DNA from: Mesonia sp. HuA40
Lineage (GTDB): Bacteria > Bacteroidota > Bacteroidia > Flavobacteriales > Flavobacteriaceae
Length of the DNA: 64,000 nucleotides
Reading direction: 5' to 3'
Assembly (NCBI RefSeq): GCF_008017835.1
Contig: NZ_VRLT01000029.1
Location: forward strand, 248,001-312,000
A program made the position numbers and the translations under genes. This document shows, piece by piece, positions 43,850-53,943 of the stretch (the first letter of the stretch is position 1; the number at the start of each line of letters is the position of its first letter). The notes beneath the pieces were generated by a model, which did no database searches, was not told the origin of the DNA, and saw only the letters and a list, made by a program, of their open reading frames with translations.

Positions 43850-44333
43850 TTTTCTGCGATTGTTCTTTGTTGTTATTGGTATAAGCCTTTTTTCTTGTGA
43901 TAAAAATAGGGTTTACGATACCTACCAAACCGTACCACTAGTTGGTTGGCATAAAGATTCTGTTATGTCTTTTAACCTTAAGAATGTTGACACTATAACC
44001 AACTACAATTTGTTTATCAATTTGAGAGCAGACCAAAATTACCCTTACAATAATCTATTTTTAGAAACTACAATTTCTTTTCCGTATGGCAAAGAAATTG
44101 TAGATACTTTAGAATATAAAATGGCCCATCCCGACGGTCGACTATTGGGGCAGGGAACTGGCAGTCTAAAAGAAAGTAAGCTTTGGTTGAGAGAAGAAGT
44201 TAGATTCCCCGAACAGGGTCAATATACACTAAAAATTAAACAACTTATGCGCGCTCAAGGCGAAATAGAACCCTTGGAATACTTGCCAGGAATAACCGAA
44301 ATTGGCGTGCGCATTGAGCAGGTTACACCTTAA
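43842..44333 (+). CDS. gldH: Gliding motility lipoprotein GldH
   Basis: The product has 163 residues from the ATG at 43842. The frame is open upstream but runs through the ricT end, and the 43842 start places a complete lipoprotein signal (VVIGISLFSC) at the N-terminus. The mature protein is beta-rich. GldH is required for gliding in Flavobacterium johnsoniae as part of the Gld set. It overlaps ricT by 8 nt and is followed at 13 nt by the PBP gene, as in other Flavobacteria. Confidence 0.92.
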   Translation: MTNFLRLFFVVIGISLFSCDKNRVYDTYQTVPLVGWHKDSVMSFNLKNVDTITNYNLFINLRADQNYPYNNLFLETTISFPYGKEIVDTLEYKMAHPDGRLLGQGTGSLKESKLWLREEVRFPEQGQYTLKIKQLMRAQGEIEPLEYLPGITEIGVRIEQVTP

Positions 44334-44346
44334 ATATCTATAGAAA

Positions 44347-46674
44347 GTGGCTAAGAAAACAAAAAAAGAGGACAAACAATCAGGATTTTTTAAATATATT
44401 ATAGGCTTTTGGTTACTTTTTTTAACCGGATTATTAGCTGTGGTTATGTTTTTTTTACTGGCCAGTTGGGACGTATTTGGCGAAATGCCAAGTTTTGAAC
44501 AGTTAGAAAATCCCGAAACCAATTTAGCTACCGAGGTGTTCTCCTCAGATGGTAAAACACTAGGAAAATATTATAATGAAAATCGTACCCCAATCAAATT
44601 TGAAGATTTGTCAGAAAATTTGGTTCAAGCCTTAGTTGCAACAGAAGATGAAAGATATTATAAGCATTCTGGTATTGATGCGCGTGGTACAGCGAGAGCT
44701 TTGATCTACATGGGGTCAAAAGGAGGAGCTAGTACGCTTTCTCAGCAGCTGGCCAAACAGCTTTTTCATGGTGAAGGAGCTAAAGACTTGCTTGGTCGGG
44801 TTACCCAAAAAATCAAAGAATGGATTATCGCGGTTCGATTAGAGCGAAGTTATACCAAAGAGGAAATCTTAGCGATGTACTTTAATATTTATGATTTTAA
44901 TAATAATGCCGTTGGCGTGCGATCGGCTTCAAGAATATATTTTGGAGGAAAAGAACCGCACGAGTTAAAAATAGAAGAAGCTGCCGTATTGGCGGGAATG
45001 TTTAAAAATTCAAGTTTATACAACCCTCGAAGAAACCCAGAAGGTGTAACCAATAGGAGAAACGTAGTACTTAAACAAATGGCAAAAGTGGGTTATATCA
45101 CCGAAAAAGAAAAAGATAGCCTACAAAAATTACCACTAAAAATTAATTATCAACCAGAAAGTCATCAATCAGGATTAGCAACCTATTTTAGAATGTTCCT
45201 GCGTGAATTCTTGAAAGATTGGGCAAAAGAAAATCCAAAAGAAGATGGCTCTACTTATAATATATACAGAGATGGTCTTAAGGTTTATACGAGTATAGAT
45301 GCTAAGATGCAAACTTATGCCGAAGAAGCGGTACAAGAACATATGAAGAACTTACAGGCAGAGTTTGATAGGCAAAACAAAAAAAATAAAACCAAACCCT
45401 TTCGAGGTATTTCTCAAAAGAGTATAGATAATATAATTAATCGAGCCCTAAAAAATAGCAGTCGCTATAAACAAATGCTTAAAAACGGAGCCAGCGAGAA
45501 AGAAATTATGGCTTCTTTTAATGAGAAGACAGAAATGAGCGTTTTTACTTGGAATAATCCGCGCCAAGAGAAAGACACTATTATGACCCCATTAGACTCT
45601 ATTTATTATTATAAATCTTTTCTAAATACAGGAATGATGTCTATGGAACCGCAAACCGGAGAAGTAAAAGCTTGGGTTGGGGGCATTAATTTTAGACATT
45701 TTAAATATGAGCACGTAAAGCAAGCAAAAAGACAAGTGGGCTCTACTTTTAAACCTTTTGTATATGCTACAGCGATTGATCAGTTGCAGCTATCACCTTG
45801 CTACGAATTACCCAATACACGACACACCATACCCGCAGGATCACACGGGGTTACCAAGGACTGGACACCTAAAAATTCTTCTGGGAAGTATGGTGGTATG
45901 GTAAATCTTAAGCAGGCTTTAGCTAATTCGTTAAATACCATTACAGCACGCTTAATTGATAAAATAGGCCCTGAACCTGTAATTGATCTGTTAGATAAAC
46001 TTGGCGTAGATACAAGTAATATAGATCCCGTTGCAGCTATAGCCCTAGGTAGTGTTGATTTAAGTGTATTCGAGATGGTTTCGGCTTATAGTACTTTCGC
46101 CAATAAAGGAGTGTATGTTAAACCTGTAATTGTCACCCGAATTGAAGATAAAAATGGAACTATTCTTTACCAACACGTTCCAGAAACCCGTGATGTAATG
46201 AGTGAAGAAGCGGCTTACGTAACCATTAATTTAATGGAGGGTGTAACCCGAGGAGGTTCTGGTACGCGTTTAAGAACAAGTGGTTGGACTCCCGAATATT
46301 ATAAAAAGGTAGTTACTGGCCATCCCTATAAACTCACTAATCCAATTGCAGGAAAAACCGGTACTACGCAAAATCAAAGTGATGGTTGGTTTATGGGTGT
46401 AGTTCCAAATTTGACAACCGGCGTGTGGGTAGGAGGAGAAGACCGTTCGGTGCATTTTTCTTCTATAACCTACGGTCAAGGGGCTACTATGGCATTACCA
46501 ATTTGGGGCTCTTATATGAAAAAAATATACAACGACCCCGAGCTGGATGTTTCAAAAGGAGAGTTTGAAAAACCCGAAAATCTAAGTATTGAGGTAGATT
46601 GCGATAACTATAAAAATGGCGAAGAAGACCAGGACGACGATAGTGGGCCAGATATAGGCGAATTAGAATTATAA
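44347..46674 (+). CDS. Class A penicillin-binding protein, GTG start
   Basis: The 775-residue product has a short basic N-terminus, a membrane helix (about residues 15-40) and a GT51 transglycosylase domain (EDERYYKHSGID, about residues 97-108). The transpeptidase domain has SxxK (GSTFKPF), SxN (NSLNT) and KTG (GKTGTT). It polymerises and cross-links peptidoglycan. The GTG at 44347 is 13 nt after the gldH stop, and no in-frame ATG near it fits better. It ends in a strong terminator. Confidence 0.95.
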   Translation: MAKKTKKEDKQSGFFKYIIGFWLLFLTGLLAVVMFFLLASWDVFGEMPSFEQLENPETNLATEVFSSDGKTLGKYYNENRTPIKFEDLSENLVQALVATEDERYYKHSGIDARGTARALIYMGSKGGASTLSQQLAKQLFHGEGAKDLLGRVTQKIKEWIIAVRLERSYTKEEILAMYFNIYDFNNNAVGVRSASRIYFGGKEPHELKIEEAAVLAGMFKNSSLYNPRRNPEGVTNRRNVVLKQMAKVGYITEKEKDSLQKLPLKINYQPESHQSGLATYFRMFLREFLKDWAKENPKEDGSTYNIYRDGLKVYTSIDAKMQTYAEEAVQEHMKNLQAEFDRQNKKNKTKPFRGISQKSIDNIINRALKNSSRYKQMLKNGASEKEIMASFNEKTEMSVFTWNNPRQEKDTIMTPLDSIYYYKSFLNTGMMSMEPQTGEVKAWVGGINFRHFKYEHVKQAKRQVGSTFKPFVYATAIDQLQLSPCYELPNTRHTIPAGSHGVTKDWTPKNSSGKYGGMVNLKQALANSLNTITARLIDKIGPEPVIDLLDKLGVDTSNIDPVAAIALGSVDLSVFEMVSAYSTFANKGVYVKPVIVTRIEDKNGTILYQHVPETRDVMSEEAAYVTINLMEGVTRGGSGTRLRTSGWTPEYYKKVVTGHPYKLTNPIAGKTGTTQNQSDGWFMGVVPNLTTGVWVGGEDRSVHFSSITYGQGATMALPIWGSYMKKIYNDPELDVSKGEFEKPENLSIEVDCDNYKNGEEDQDDDSGPDIGELEL

Positions 46675-46680
46675 CAAGCT

Positions 46681-46723
46681 AATTTAAGGCGATGCTTTTG
46701 AGCATCGCCTTAAATTTTTATTG
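46681..46723 (+). terminator. Terminator after the class A PBP gene
   Basis: A perfect 16-bp stem AATTTAAGGCGATGCT / AGCATCGCCTTAAATT (46681-46696 with 46701-46716, TTTG loop) is followed by TTTATTG. Confidence 0.85.
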
Positions 46724-46814
46724 TTTATAGGATAAATTAAATCCATTTATTAGATTATCGGCTTCTTGTAGCAATGCGTATTATTTTGTATTTTTCCATT
46801 AAAATTGAAACGCC

Positions 46815-47513
46815 ATGATAAATAAAACGGTAGCTAATGTGCAAGAAGCTTTAGCGGGAGTAAAAGACGGTATGACTTTTATGTTGGGAGGCTTTGGTCT
46901 CTCTGGTATTCCTGAAAATGCAATTGCAGAATTAGTAGCAAAAAACATAAAAGATATTACTTGTATATCCAATAATGCCGGTGTAGATGATTTCGGACTG
47001 GGTCTTTTACTCAAGAAAAATCAAATTAAAAAAATGATTTCTTCTTATGTAGGAGAAAATGCCGAATTTGAACGACAAATGCTTAGCGGTGAATTAGAAG
47101 TAGAACTCACCCCACAGGGTACTTTGGCTGCCAAATGTCAAGCAGCTCAACAAGGTTTTCCGGCCATATATACCCCCGCTGGTTATGGTACAGAAGTGGC
47201 CCTAAACAAAGAAACGCGTATGTTTGATGGGAAAATGTATGTGTTAGAGGAAGCCTATAAGGCAGATTTTGCCTTTGTAAAAGCCTGGAAAGGCGATGAA
47301 GCAGGAAACTTAATTTTTAAAGGTACTGCCAGAAATTTTAACCCTAATATGTGTGGAGCGGCCAAAATAACAGTGGTTGAGGTAGAAGAACTTGTTCCGG
47401 CAGGTGAATTAGATCCCAATCAAATACATATTCCTGGCATATTTGTTCAAAGAATTTTTCAAGGAGAACGTTACGAAAAACGTATCGAGCAAAGAACCGT
47501 TAGACAAAAATAA
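46815..47513 (+). CDS. scoA: Succinyl-CoA:3-ketoacid CoA-transferase subunit A
   Basis: The 232-residue product has the family I CoA-transferase alpha-subunit motifs [20 protein letters not shown] (about residues 22-41) and [16 protein letters not shown] near 103. It transfers CoA between succinate and acetoacetate or other 3-ketoacids. It is followed by scoB after 48 nt. The substrate preference is inferred from the best family match, and an acetate CoA-transferase is an alternative. Confidence 0.92.
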   Translation: MINKTVANVQEALAGVKDGMTFMLGGFGLSGIPENAIAELVAKNIKDITCISNNAGVDDFGLGLLLKKNQIKKMISSYVGENAEFERQMLSGELEVELTPQGTLAAKCQAAQQGFPAIYTPAGYGTEVALNKETRMFDGKMYVLEEAYKADFAFVKAWKGDEAGNLIFKGTARNFNPNMCGAAKITVVEVEELVPAGELDPNQIHIPGIFVQRIFQGERYEKRIEQRTVRQK

Positions 47514-47561
47514 TCGGCAAAAGGCAAGCAAAGCCATTGTATAATTTTCAAAACCAAACAA

Positions 47562-48215
47562 ATGTTAGATAAGAACGGAATTGCAAAACGAATCGCACAG
47601 GAAGTAAAAGATGGATACTATGTAAATTTAGGGATTGGTATACCTACATTGGTTGCCAATTTTGTACGTGACGATATAGCCGTAGAATTTCAAAGCGAAA
47701 ACGGTATTCTAGGTATGGGTCCCTTCCCCTACGAGGGAGAAGAAGATGCCGATTTGATTAATGCAGGAAAACAAACCATTACCGCTCTACCTGGAGCAAG
47801 TTTTTTTGACTCGGCTACAAGTTTTGGTATGATACGTGGCCAACACGTAGACCTTACGATATTGGGAGCTATGGAAGTCGCAGAAAATGGCGATATCGCC
47901 AACTGGAAAATACCAGGTAAAATGGTAAAAGGTATGGGCGGCGCTATGGATCTTGTGGCTTCTGCACAAAATATTATTGTTGCTATGATGCATACCAATA
48001 AAGCAGGCCAATCAAAATTACTAAAAAAATGTTCGCTACCATTAACAGGAGTGGGGTGCGTGACCAAAATAGTAACAAATTTGGCGGTTATTGAGGTTAC
48101 TCCCGCTGGCTTTAAATTACTCGAAAGAGCACCAGGAGTAAGCGTAGAAGAAATTCAAAAAGCAACCGAAGGTAAATTAATCATCGAAGGCGATATTCCC
48201 GAAATGAAAATTTAG
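47562..48215 (+). CDS. scoB: Succinyl-CoA:3-ketoacid CoA-transferase subunit B
   Basis: The 217-residue product has the catalytic Glu in QSENGILGMGPFPYEGEED (about residue 47), the residue that forms the glutamyl-CoA intermediate, and the IGIPTLVANFV loop (about 24-34). It forms a heterotetramer with ScoA. Repeat copy B begins right after its stop. Confidence 0.94.
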   Translation: MLDKNGIAKRIAQEVKDGYYVNLGIGIPTLVANFVRDDIAVEFQSENGILGMGPFPYEGEEDADLINAGKQTITALPGASFFDSATSFGMIRGQHVDLTILGAMEVAENGDIANWKIPGKMVKGMGGAMDLVASAQNIIVAMMHTNKAGQSKLLKKCSLPLTGVGCVTKIVTNLAVIEVTPAGFKLLERAPGVSVEEIQKATEGKLIIEGDIPEMKI

Positions 48216-48220
48216 TTTTT

Positions 48221-48327
48221 GGGCGCCTCTCAATGTTTATTGAGACCGCGCTATTCGCTGTATCTTTTTTGTCCATTTTTATTGTAAAAAATGGACAAAA
48301 AAGTATGCCGCTACTATCGCTGGCGCA
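48221..48327. repeat. Structured intergenic repeat, copy B
   Basis: The element begins GGGCGCC and ends GGCGCA. It contains the hairpin CTCAATGTTTATTGAG, then CCGCGCTATTCGC, then a long stem (GTATCTTTTTTGTCCATTTTT with its near-complement around 48262-48306) and a TCGCTGGCGCA end. It has the same order of elements as copy A at 30222-30311. It sits in the 328-nt scoB-peroxidase gap. The rest of that gap is AT-rich and shows only the peroxidase gene's upstream region. Confidence 0.65.
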
Positions 48328-48543
48328 GTATACCTACCACAATTAAACTGGAGAGCTAGAATTTTTAATTTTTGTCTCAAACACTCCAGTTCTAGCATAG
48401 AAATATGACTCACACCTCTCCTTATCTTAATTTTGCCCAATTTTATTAGTACAGATAATTAACAATAATACCTTATTAAAACTATAACAAGTTTTCAAGC
48501 CATTTTACGCTAAAAAAGCTATAACTTTCACTCAAAAGAGCAT

Positions 48544-49041
48544 ATGGAAACTAGTTTATACGATTTTACAGCAAAAACTATTCAGGGTAAAGAAATATCT
48601 TTATCAAAGTATAAAGGTAAATGGTTAATTATTGTAAACACAGCAAGTCAATGCGGATTGACACCGCAGCTAAAAGGGCTAGAAGAATTGTACCAAAAAT
48701 ATAAAGACCAAGGATTGGTGATATTAGGTTTTCCTTGCAATCAATTCGGAAACCAAGAACCCGGTGACGCTAAAAGTATACAAGAGGGTTGCATGCTAAA
48801 TTATGGTGTGACTTTTCCCATGTTTGATAAAGTGAAAGTTAATGGTCCCAGTGCACATCGTATTTTTAAATTCTTAAAGAAAGAACAAGGGGGTTTCCTT
48901 ACAAATGCTATAAAATGGAATTTTACTAAGTTTATTGTAAACCCACAGGGTAAACCCATAAAACGCTTTGCCCCAACTTCAAAACCAGAGAAACTTGATT
49001 CTTATTTAGAGCGAAAAATAAGTCCGATTTTGAAAAAATAA
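48544..49041 (+). CDS. Glutathione peroxidase-like thiol peroxidase
   Basis: The 165-residue product has the peroxidatic Cys in NTASQCGLTPQ (about residue 38), the GFPCNQFGNQEPG motif with a second Cys, and the WNFTKFIV motif. A Cys replaces selenocysteine, so it is a thiol peroxidase that most likely uses thioredoxin. It has no signal peptide. It is monocistronic and ends in a terminator. Confidence 0.94.
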   Translation: METSLYDFTAKTIQGKEISLSKYKGKWLIIVNTASQCGLTPQLKGLEELYQKYKDQGLVILGFPCNQFGNQEPGDAKSIQEGCMLNYGVTFPMFDKVKVNGPSAHRIFKFLKKEQGGFLTNAIKWNFTKFIVNPQGKPIKRFAPTSKPEKLDSYLERKISPILKK

Positions 49042-49083
49042 AAGTTGATTATGCAATGTCTCACAATCAACTTTTATTTTTTT
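49040..49083 (+). terminator. Terminator after the peroxidase gene
   Basis: The stem AAAAGTTGATT / AATCAACTTTT (49040-49050 with 49065-49075, 14-nt loop) is followed by ATTTTTTT. Confidence 0.85.
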
Positions 49084-49105
49084 CGCTGTATATTCAGTTT
49101 AAAAA

Positions 49106-49640
49106 CTATAAATTACGTTGGCATAAATATTTCTTTCTCGTTGGGTTATCGGGGTACATAGTCATTTCGGATAAAGAGTTGTTAAAATGACTATTAATAG
49201 ATAAATTCCAATTACGGTTTTCTTTTGCACCCACTAACTTTGAGTATACGCCCCAGGTTTTACTCCACCCCGGCATATCCATTCTTATGGGAACTACAGG
49301 TCGTTTTGAATCATCCATAATATGGGTTACATCATTATAATATACTTTGCTTTTCCAAGAAGAATACAAGGTGTTTTCAGAAATGTGAATGTACTCTAGC
49401 GAGCCAATATAAGCACGTGCCAAAGAAACATCCATCGGTAAGGCGGGGTAGCCTACATCTCTAGCTTCATCAAAAATAAGAGAAGCTTCAAGCTTGTTAT
49501 TTTGATCTAATTTAACCCCAGAAGCAAAGGAGAAATTATACTTAGTAAATTGAGAATATAGTATTTCTTCCCCTCCACCAGCATCGTAATTTTCTGCATC
49601 TCTATACATGATCCGTTAAATTATCCAACAGAAGATTTCG
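49106..49640 (-). pseudogene. Truncated TonB-dependent receptor remnant
   Basis: The frame reads 167 residues from an internal ATG, covering barrel segments only (MYRDAENYDAGGGEEIL.., YPALPMDVSLARAYIGSLEY, RMDMPGWSKTWGVYSKL). There is no signal peptide, plug or C-terminal barrel end. The upstream in-frame codons contain a TAA. At the 3' end the frame ends in YPDNPTRKKYLCQRNL. A one-base insertion in the CCCAACGAG stretch would restore NEKEIFMPT, which matches the family continuation better. The fragment lies between the peroxidase gene and the double ABC ATPase. Confidence 0.75.
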
Positions 49641-49658
49641 TTTTCAAATAGCTTTTAC

Positions 49659-51347
49659 CTAAATTGGCATAGCTTTAATCAAATCTTGAGTATACTGCTT
49701 TCGCGGATTTTTGTAAATGGAATCAGGATCGCCTCGTTCAACAATCTTTCCTCGATTCATAACCAGAAGTTGATCGGCCATATATTTAACGACACTTAAA
49801 TCGTGCGAAATGAATAAATAAGTAAAACCAAAATCTTCTTTTAATTCATTTAATAAATTGAGCACTTGAGCTTGTACCGATATATCCAATGCCGAGACCG
49901 ATTCATCACAAATTATCAATTCTGGGTTTACGGCAATCGTTCTGGCTATACCAATACGCTGACGCTGCCCACCACTAAACTCATGAGGAAATCGATTAAA
50001 ATATTTTTTATCTAATCCCACCCGATTAAGCAAATAGAGAGCTCTGTCTTTACGTTCTGCTTTATTTTTATAAAGACCGTGTACCAGCATAGGCTCCATT
50101 ATAGCCCTACCTATAGTAAGACGCGGATTCAACGAAGAAAAAGGGTCTTGAAAGATCAATTGAATTTTTTGTCGTAGCTTTTTTTGCTCCTTCTTAGGTA
50201 AAGAAAATATCTCTTTTCCTTTATAATAAACCTGTCCGCTGGTTGCCGGGGTCAATCGCAAAATCAGATCGGCTAGAGTAGATTTACCACAGCCAGATTC
50301 ACCTACCAAGCCTAAAGTTTCACCTGCATAAATTTTAAAGTTCACCGAATCTACAGCGGTAAATTCCCGTTTGCTTCCCCATAAACCCGTTTTAGTAGTA
50401 AAAACTTTTTTTAAATTTTTAGCTTCGAGTAAAGGAGCTTGGGCATAAATAGCTTTATGCTTCTCTTGTCTATCTTCTCGAGTTTCAACGGCAAGATTTA
50501 ATTGGTCTTGTAAAATATCTTCTACCGTTGGGAGCCTTTTTAAGCGAACATCTGTTCTTGGTTTTGAGAGTAATAGAGCGCGCGTATATTGGTTTTGTGG
50601 ATTTTTGAATAGCGTTTGGGTTTCATTTACTTCTAGTATTTTGCCTCTATACATCACAGCTACCCGGTCGGCAATTTTAGACACCACTGCCAAATCATGA
50701 GAAATAAATAAAATACTCATTTGATTCTCTTTTTGAATCTCTTTTAAAAGAAGTAGAATTTCATTCTGCACCGTTACATCTAAAGCGGTGGTTGGCTCAT
50801 CGGCGATAAGTAGTTGGGGTTTACAAGCAATGGCCATAGCGATCATAACGCGTTGTTTTTGTCCGCCACTAATTTGGTGCGGATAGGCCCTATAAACACG
50901 TTCTACATCGGGAAGCTTTACTTGTTTAAAAAGTTCTAAAGTTTTTTGTTGAGCTTGTTTAAAGCTTAGGGAGGTGTGTTGAGCAAGAATTTCTACCACT
51001 TGTCTGCCGCATCGCATAGCTGGATTTAGACTGCTCATAGGTTCTTGGAATATCATTGCGATTTGTACTCCGCGTAAATTTTGAAATTCCTTCTTTGGCA
51101 GGTCTAATAGTTCTCTATTATTAAATTGTATACTGCCCTTTTTAATTTTCGCTTGCTTGCTTAATAGTTGCAAAATGCATAAACTAAGTATAGATTTTCC
51201 AGATCCAGATTCTCCTACCAGTCCAACAATCTCATTTTTTCCTATTTCTAAATCAATATTTTTTAAAATAGGGGTATAAGAGGTTTTCTTAGTGGTAAAA
51301 CCGAGACTGAGCTGTTTAATTTTTAATAAAGATTTGCTGGCTTCCAT
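49659..51347 (-). CDS. Double ATPase subunit of a peptide/nickel-type ABC transporter
   Basis: The 562-residue product has two complete ATPase cassettes. The first has Walker A GESGSGKS and signature [14 protein letters not shown]. The second has GESGCGKST and [15 protein letters not shown]. Each half ends with an oligopeptide-type C-terminal tag ([12 protein letters not shown] and [12 protein letters not shown]). It energises uptake of peptides or similar solutes as in GsiA/YejF. The membrane subunits are not in this window. Confidence 0.93.
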   Translation of the reverse strand: MEASKSLLKIKQLSLGFTTKKTSYTPILKNIDLEIGKNEIVGLVGESGSGKSILSLCILQLLSKQAKIKKGSIQFNNRELLDLPKKEFQNLRGVQIAMIFQEPMSSLNPAMRCGRQVVEILAQHTSLSFKQAQQKTLELFKQVKLPDVERVYRAYPHQISGGQKQRVMIAMAIACKPQLLIADEPTTALDVTVQNEILLLLKEIQKENQMSILFISHDLAVVSKIADRVAVMYRGKILEVNETQTLFKNPQNQYTRALLLSKPRTDVRLKRLPTVEDILQDQLNLAVETREDRQEKHKAIYAQAPLLEAKNLKKVFTTKTGLWGSKREFTAVDSVNFKIYAGETLGLVGESGCGKSTLADLILRLTPATSGQVYYKGKEIFSLPKKEQKKLRQKIQLIFQDPFSSLNPRLTIGRAIMEPMLVHGLYKNKAERKDRALYLLNRVGLDKKYFNRFPHEFSGGQRQRIGIARTIAVNPELIICDESVSALDISVQAQVLNLLNELKEDFGFTYLFISHDLSVVKYMADQLLVMNRGKIVERGDPDSIYKNPRKQYTQDLIKAMPI

Positions 51348-51407
51348 GGGTTAAATCCGTAAAGTCTACACGCAATAAAAATAACAAAATAAAGGTAGCA
51401 ATTGGTT

Positions 51408-52118
51408 TTAGACACTTTTTATTTCTTCAGGGTCTAAAAGACTTTCTCCTTTAAATTTTAAGATAATCTGGGCAATGGCCACTACATCTCTTTCACAATA
51501 ATTTTTTATTCTTGCTATATTTTGTTCTTCATAAAATACGTGAGCTACTTCATCGCCAGAAATATCTGATTTTGGCGAGGGAATACCTAAGACGTGGGTA
51601 AGTAAGTTAAGCGAGGTATAATGCTTGAAATCTCCAAATTTCCAAAGTTCTAGGGTGTCTAAATGGGGCACTTCCCAAGGTTTTTTACCAAAAAGATTGA
51701 GTTTGTCGGGTAGCGCGATACCATGAATTAGCATTCTTCGCGCTAAGAAAGGAAAATCAAATTCTTTGCCGTTATGGGCGCATAATAATTGGTCTTTTTT
51801 ATCGAAGTGCTGAGTAACTAGGTTGTTGAAAGCCGTTAATAATTCAGGTTCGCTACCAGTAAAACTGGTAACTCTAAACTCTCTTTTGGGATGAATTAAA
51901 AAATACCCTACAGACAGACAAACTACTTTCCCAAACTCTGCCCAGATTCCTGCCCTTTCATAAAATTCTTCTGCCGAAATATCATCTTGGCGTTGATAAC
52001 GTGATTTTTTTTCCCAAAGCGATTGTACTTTAGGAGATAAAAGTTCAAATTTTTCAACTTCAGGGACGGTCTCTATATCTAAAAATAAAATTTTAGAAAG
52101 CGGGATATGGTGTAACAT
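51408..52118 (-). CDS. 3'-5' exonuclease of the DnaQ/PolB-exo type
   Basis: The 236-residue product has the DEDD motifs FLDIETVPE (about residues 12-20), AHNGKEFDFPFLARR (about 113-127) and a terminal YCERDVVAIAQ, where the last Asp completes the metal set. It resembles the PolB-like 3'-5' exonuclease family (predicted proofreading-type nuclease without a polymerase). The biological role is unknown. The gene is monocistronic. Confidence 0.85.
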   Translation of the reverse strand: MLHHIPLSKILFLDIETVPEVEKFELLSPKVQSLWEKKSRYQRQDDISAEEFYERAGIWAEFGKVVCLSVGYFLIHPKREFRVTSFTGSEPELLTAFNNLVTQHFDKKDQLLCAHNGKEFDFPFLARRMLIHGIALPDKLNLFGKKPWEVPHLDTLELWKFGDFKHYTSLNLLTHVLGIPSPKSDISGDEVAHVFYEEQNIARIKNYCERDVVAIAQIILKFKGESLLDPEEIKSV

Positions 52119-52195
52119 CAGCTTAGTAATTAAGTGATTAAGTTACAATATTACCCGATGTAAACAAAAATTTTTTATTTAGTGATACAAAAGAA

Positions 52196-53296
52196 TTATT
52201 GTTCGTCTTCTAGATTATCGTGAATAATACCTAGGCGCTTTGCCCTTTTTTCCCAGTTTTTTCTAGCCAGATGCTGCATATCTTCTGTACTGTCGCTTTC
52301 ATCCATAATTTCTAAACCGAGTAAGGTTTCAATAATATCTTCCATCGTAATAATTCCTACAGTGTTTCCATATTGATCGGCTACAACGGCTAAATGAGCT
52401 CTTTTTTGTATGAAAAATTCAAATAATTTAGGAATAGGGGTGTGGCTGTAGGTTAGCAATACGTCGCGTTTTAGACTTTCAAGTTGTAATGCGCCTTTAT
52501 CTTGAATCATATGTTCTAAAATCTCATCTTTAAGCACAAAACCGGTGATGTTGTTGGGTTGATTATGGTAGACAGGAATCCTAGAAAATTTAAGCGTAGG
52601 GTGTTCTGAAATAAAGGCGGCTACACTTTGTTCTTCATTGGCAATCATAGCCACCGAAAATGGAGTCATAACGTCTTGCGCCATAACAGATTTGAAAACA
52701 AGTAAATTTTTAATAAAGGTGGTTTCATTTTCTTTAAAAACGCCTTCTTTTTCGGCTTCATCTGTAATGGCTATAAATTCTTCTCGACTCATGGTATTAG
52801 CATGAGCAGAATTGCCTATAAGTTTTGTGGTGAGTAGTAGTAACCATAAAATACCGGTATATTTTAATGGAAAGATAAGAATCTGTAGGGTGGTGGCTGT
52901 GAACTGACCTAAATGCTTCCAATAACTAGCTCCTATGGTTTTAGGAATAATTTCTGAAAGAATTAAAATTAGAACAGTCATTATTGCCGATACTAAACCA
53001 ACAAAATTTATTCCTAATACTTGATAATCTATACCTTGTTCTAATGCAAGAATAGCCGCTTGATTACCCACTAAAATGGCACCTACAGTGTGAGCTATAG
53101 TGTTCACGGTAAGTATAGCTGTTAAAGGAACATCAATATCTTTTTTAAAGCTGGCTAGGGTTGTAGCATACTGTTTTCCCTCATTTTTTTTAAGGCGTAT
53201 ATGAGTGGGGGTAAAACTCAAAAGAGCGGCTTCTAAAATAGAGCATAAGAAAGAAGCCAAAATAGAAACTAGGGCATAAATTATTAATAAGGTCAT
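52196..53296 (-). CDS. CNNM/CorC-type membrane protein with CBS pair
   Basis: The product has 366 residues when starting at the ATG 53296. The frame is open from a TTG at 53326, but that TTG lies inside a clear -7 promoter element, so 53296 is preferred. It has a DUF21 transmembrane domain (about residues 1-170) and a CBS pair (about 200-320). The C-terminal CorC/HlyC transporter-associated domain appears to be missing. Family members have been linked to Mg2+ or Co2+ export. The substrate here is unknown. Confidence 0.88.
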   Translation of the reverse strand: MTLLIIYALVSILASFLCSILEAALLSFTPTHIRLKKNEGKQYATTLASFKKDIDVPLTAILTVNTIAHTVGAILVGNQAAILALEQGIDYQVLGINFVGLVSAIMTVLILILSEIIPKTIGASYWKHLGQFTATTLQILIFPLKYTGILWLLLLTTKLIGNSAHANTMSREEFIAITDEAEKEGVFKENETTFIKNLLVFKSVMAQDVMTPFSVAMIANEEQSVAAFISEHPTLKFSRIPVYHNQPNNITGFVLKDEILEHMIQDKGALQLESLKRDVLLTYSHTPIPKLFEFFIQKRAHLAVVADQYGNTVGIITMEDIIETLLGLEIMDESDSTEDMQHLARKNWEKRAKRLGIIHDNLEDEQ

Positions 53297-53323
53297 TAAA
53301 AATGAATTTTCTGAAAAATAAGA

Positions 53324-53331
53324 CAAATATA
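53324..53331 (-). promoter_or_regulatory. Promoter -7 element for the CNNM-type gene
   Basis: The minus strand reads TATATTTG, an exact TAnnTTTG match 27 nt before the ATG at 53296. It overlaps the upstream TTG start and therefore supports the ATG start. Confidence 0.5.
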
Positions 53332-53396
53332 GAATTTACTCAACCTATTTTTCACAAATTTAGCAAAACCTAATCGCTATTTTGGCTATTGATTTA

Positions 53397-53840
53397 TCAG
53401 CTTAGAACTTTTTGCCATTTTTGAGCCAATTCTAATTGTGCTAAAGCTTCCACGTTATAATCGTCTTTTTCGTTATAAAAAACTATTTGGCTCTGCTGTA
53501 ATTGATTTTTAAGCAGCATCACGATTTGCTCGATGCCTTTTTCTTTACTCCTATTTTGTTTTATTTCGCAAGTAATTCCGGTTAAACCAAAACTTTTTAT
53601 TTTCAAATTTTCTTCATCTAAATTTCCGTAAATAAGTATTTGTTTTGCACGGTTTATACCCAAAAACAATTTGGTGTTTATTTCTAGTTCGTCTAGTTCT
53701 AGGTGCATTTGAGCTGCTTTTTTTCTAATTTTTTGTTCCCAAATAGCATTATTTTTCTTTTTAATGTTTATGGTATAAAATAATGGGGCAATGAAGGCAA
53801 ATAGCAAAAGTAATCCTATTAAAATAGAAGATCGTTCCAT
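53397..53840 (-). CDS. Small membrane-anchored protein of unknown function
   Basis: The 147-residue product has one N-terminal hydrophobic segment (residues 5-22, SILIGLLLLFAFIAPLFY) followed by a soluble domain of about 120 residues with mixed alpha and beta character. No family is recognised. It stands alone between the CNNM-type gene and a small secreted protein. A periplasmic or cytoplasmic location cannot be decided, as the basic residues after the helix (KKKNN) suggest an inside C-terminus. Confidence 0.6.
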   Translation of the reverse strand: MERSSILIGLLLLFAFIAPLFYTINIKKKNNAIWEQKIRKKAAQMHLELDELEINTKLFLGINRAKQILIYGNLDEENLKIKSFGLTGITCEIKQNRSKEKGIEQIVMLLKNQLQQSQIVFYNEKDDYNVEALAQLELAQKWQKVLS

Positions 53841-53943
53841 GGTTTTTATGCTCTAAAAAGAGACTTTTATTTATAGTTTATTTAATTCCGTTAAAAAATG
53901 GTTAGTTTTATTGGTATGACATAAATAGCTGGTAGCAATAGAA

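Noticed and set aside
47729-48067. A 112-residue minus-strand ORF inside scoB
   Set aside because: It is antisense to the catalytic part of ScoB and has no family features.
53297-53326. Upstream TTG start of the CNNM-type gene
   Set aside because: The TTG is part of the TATATTTG promoter element.
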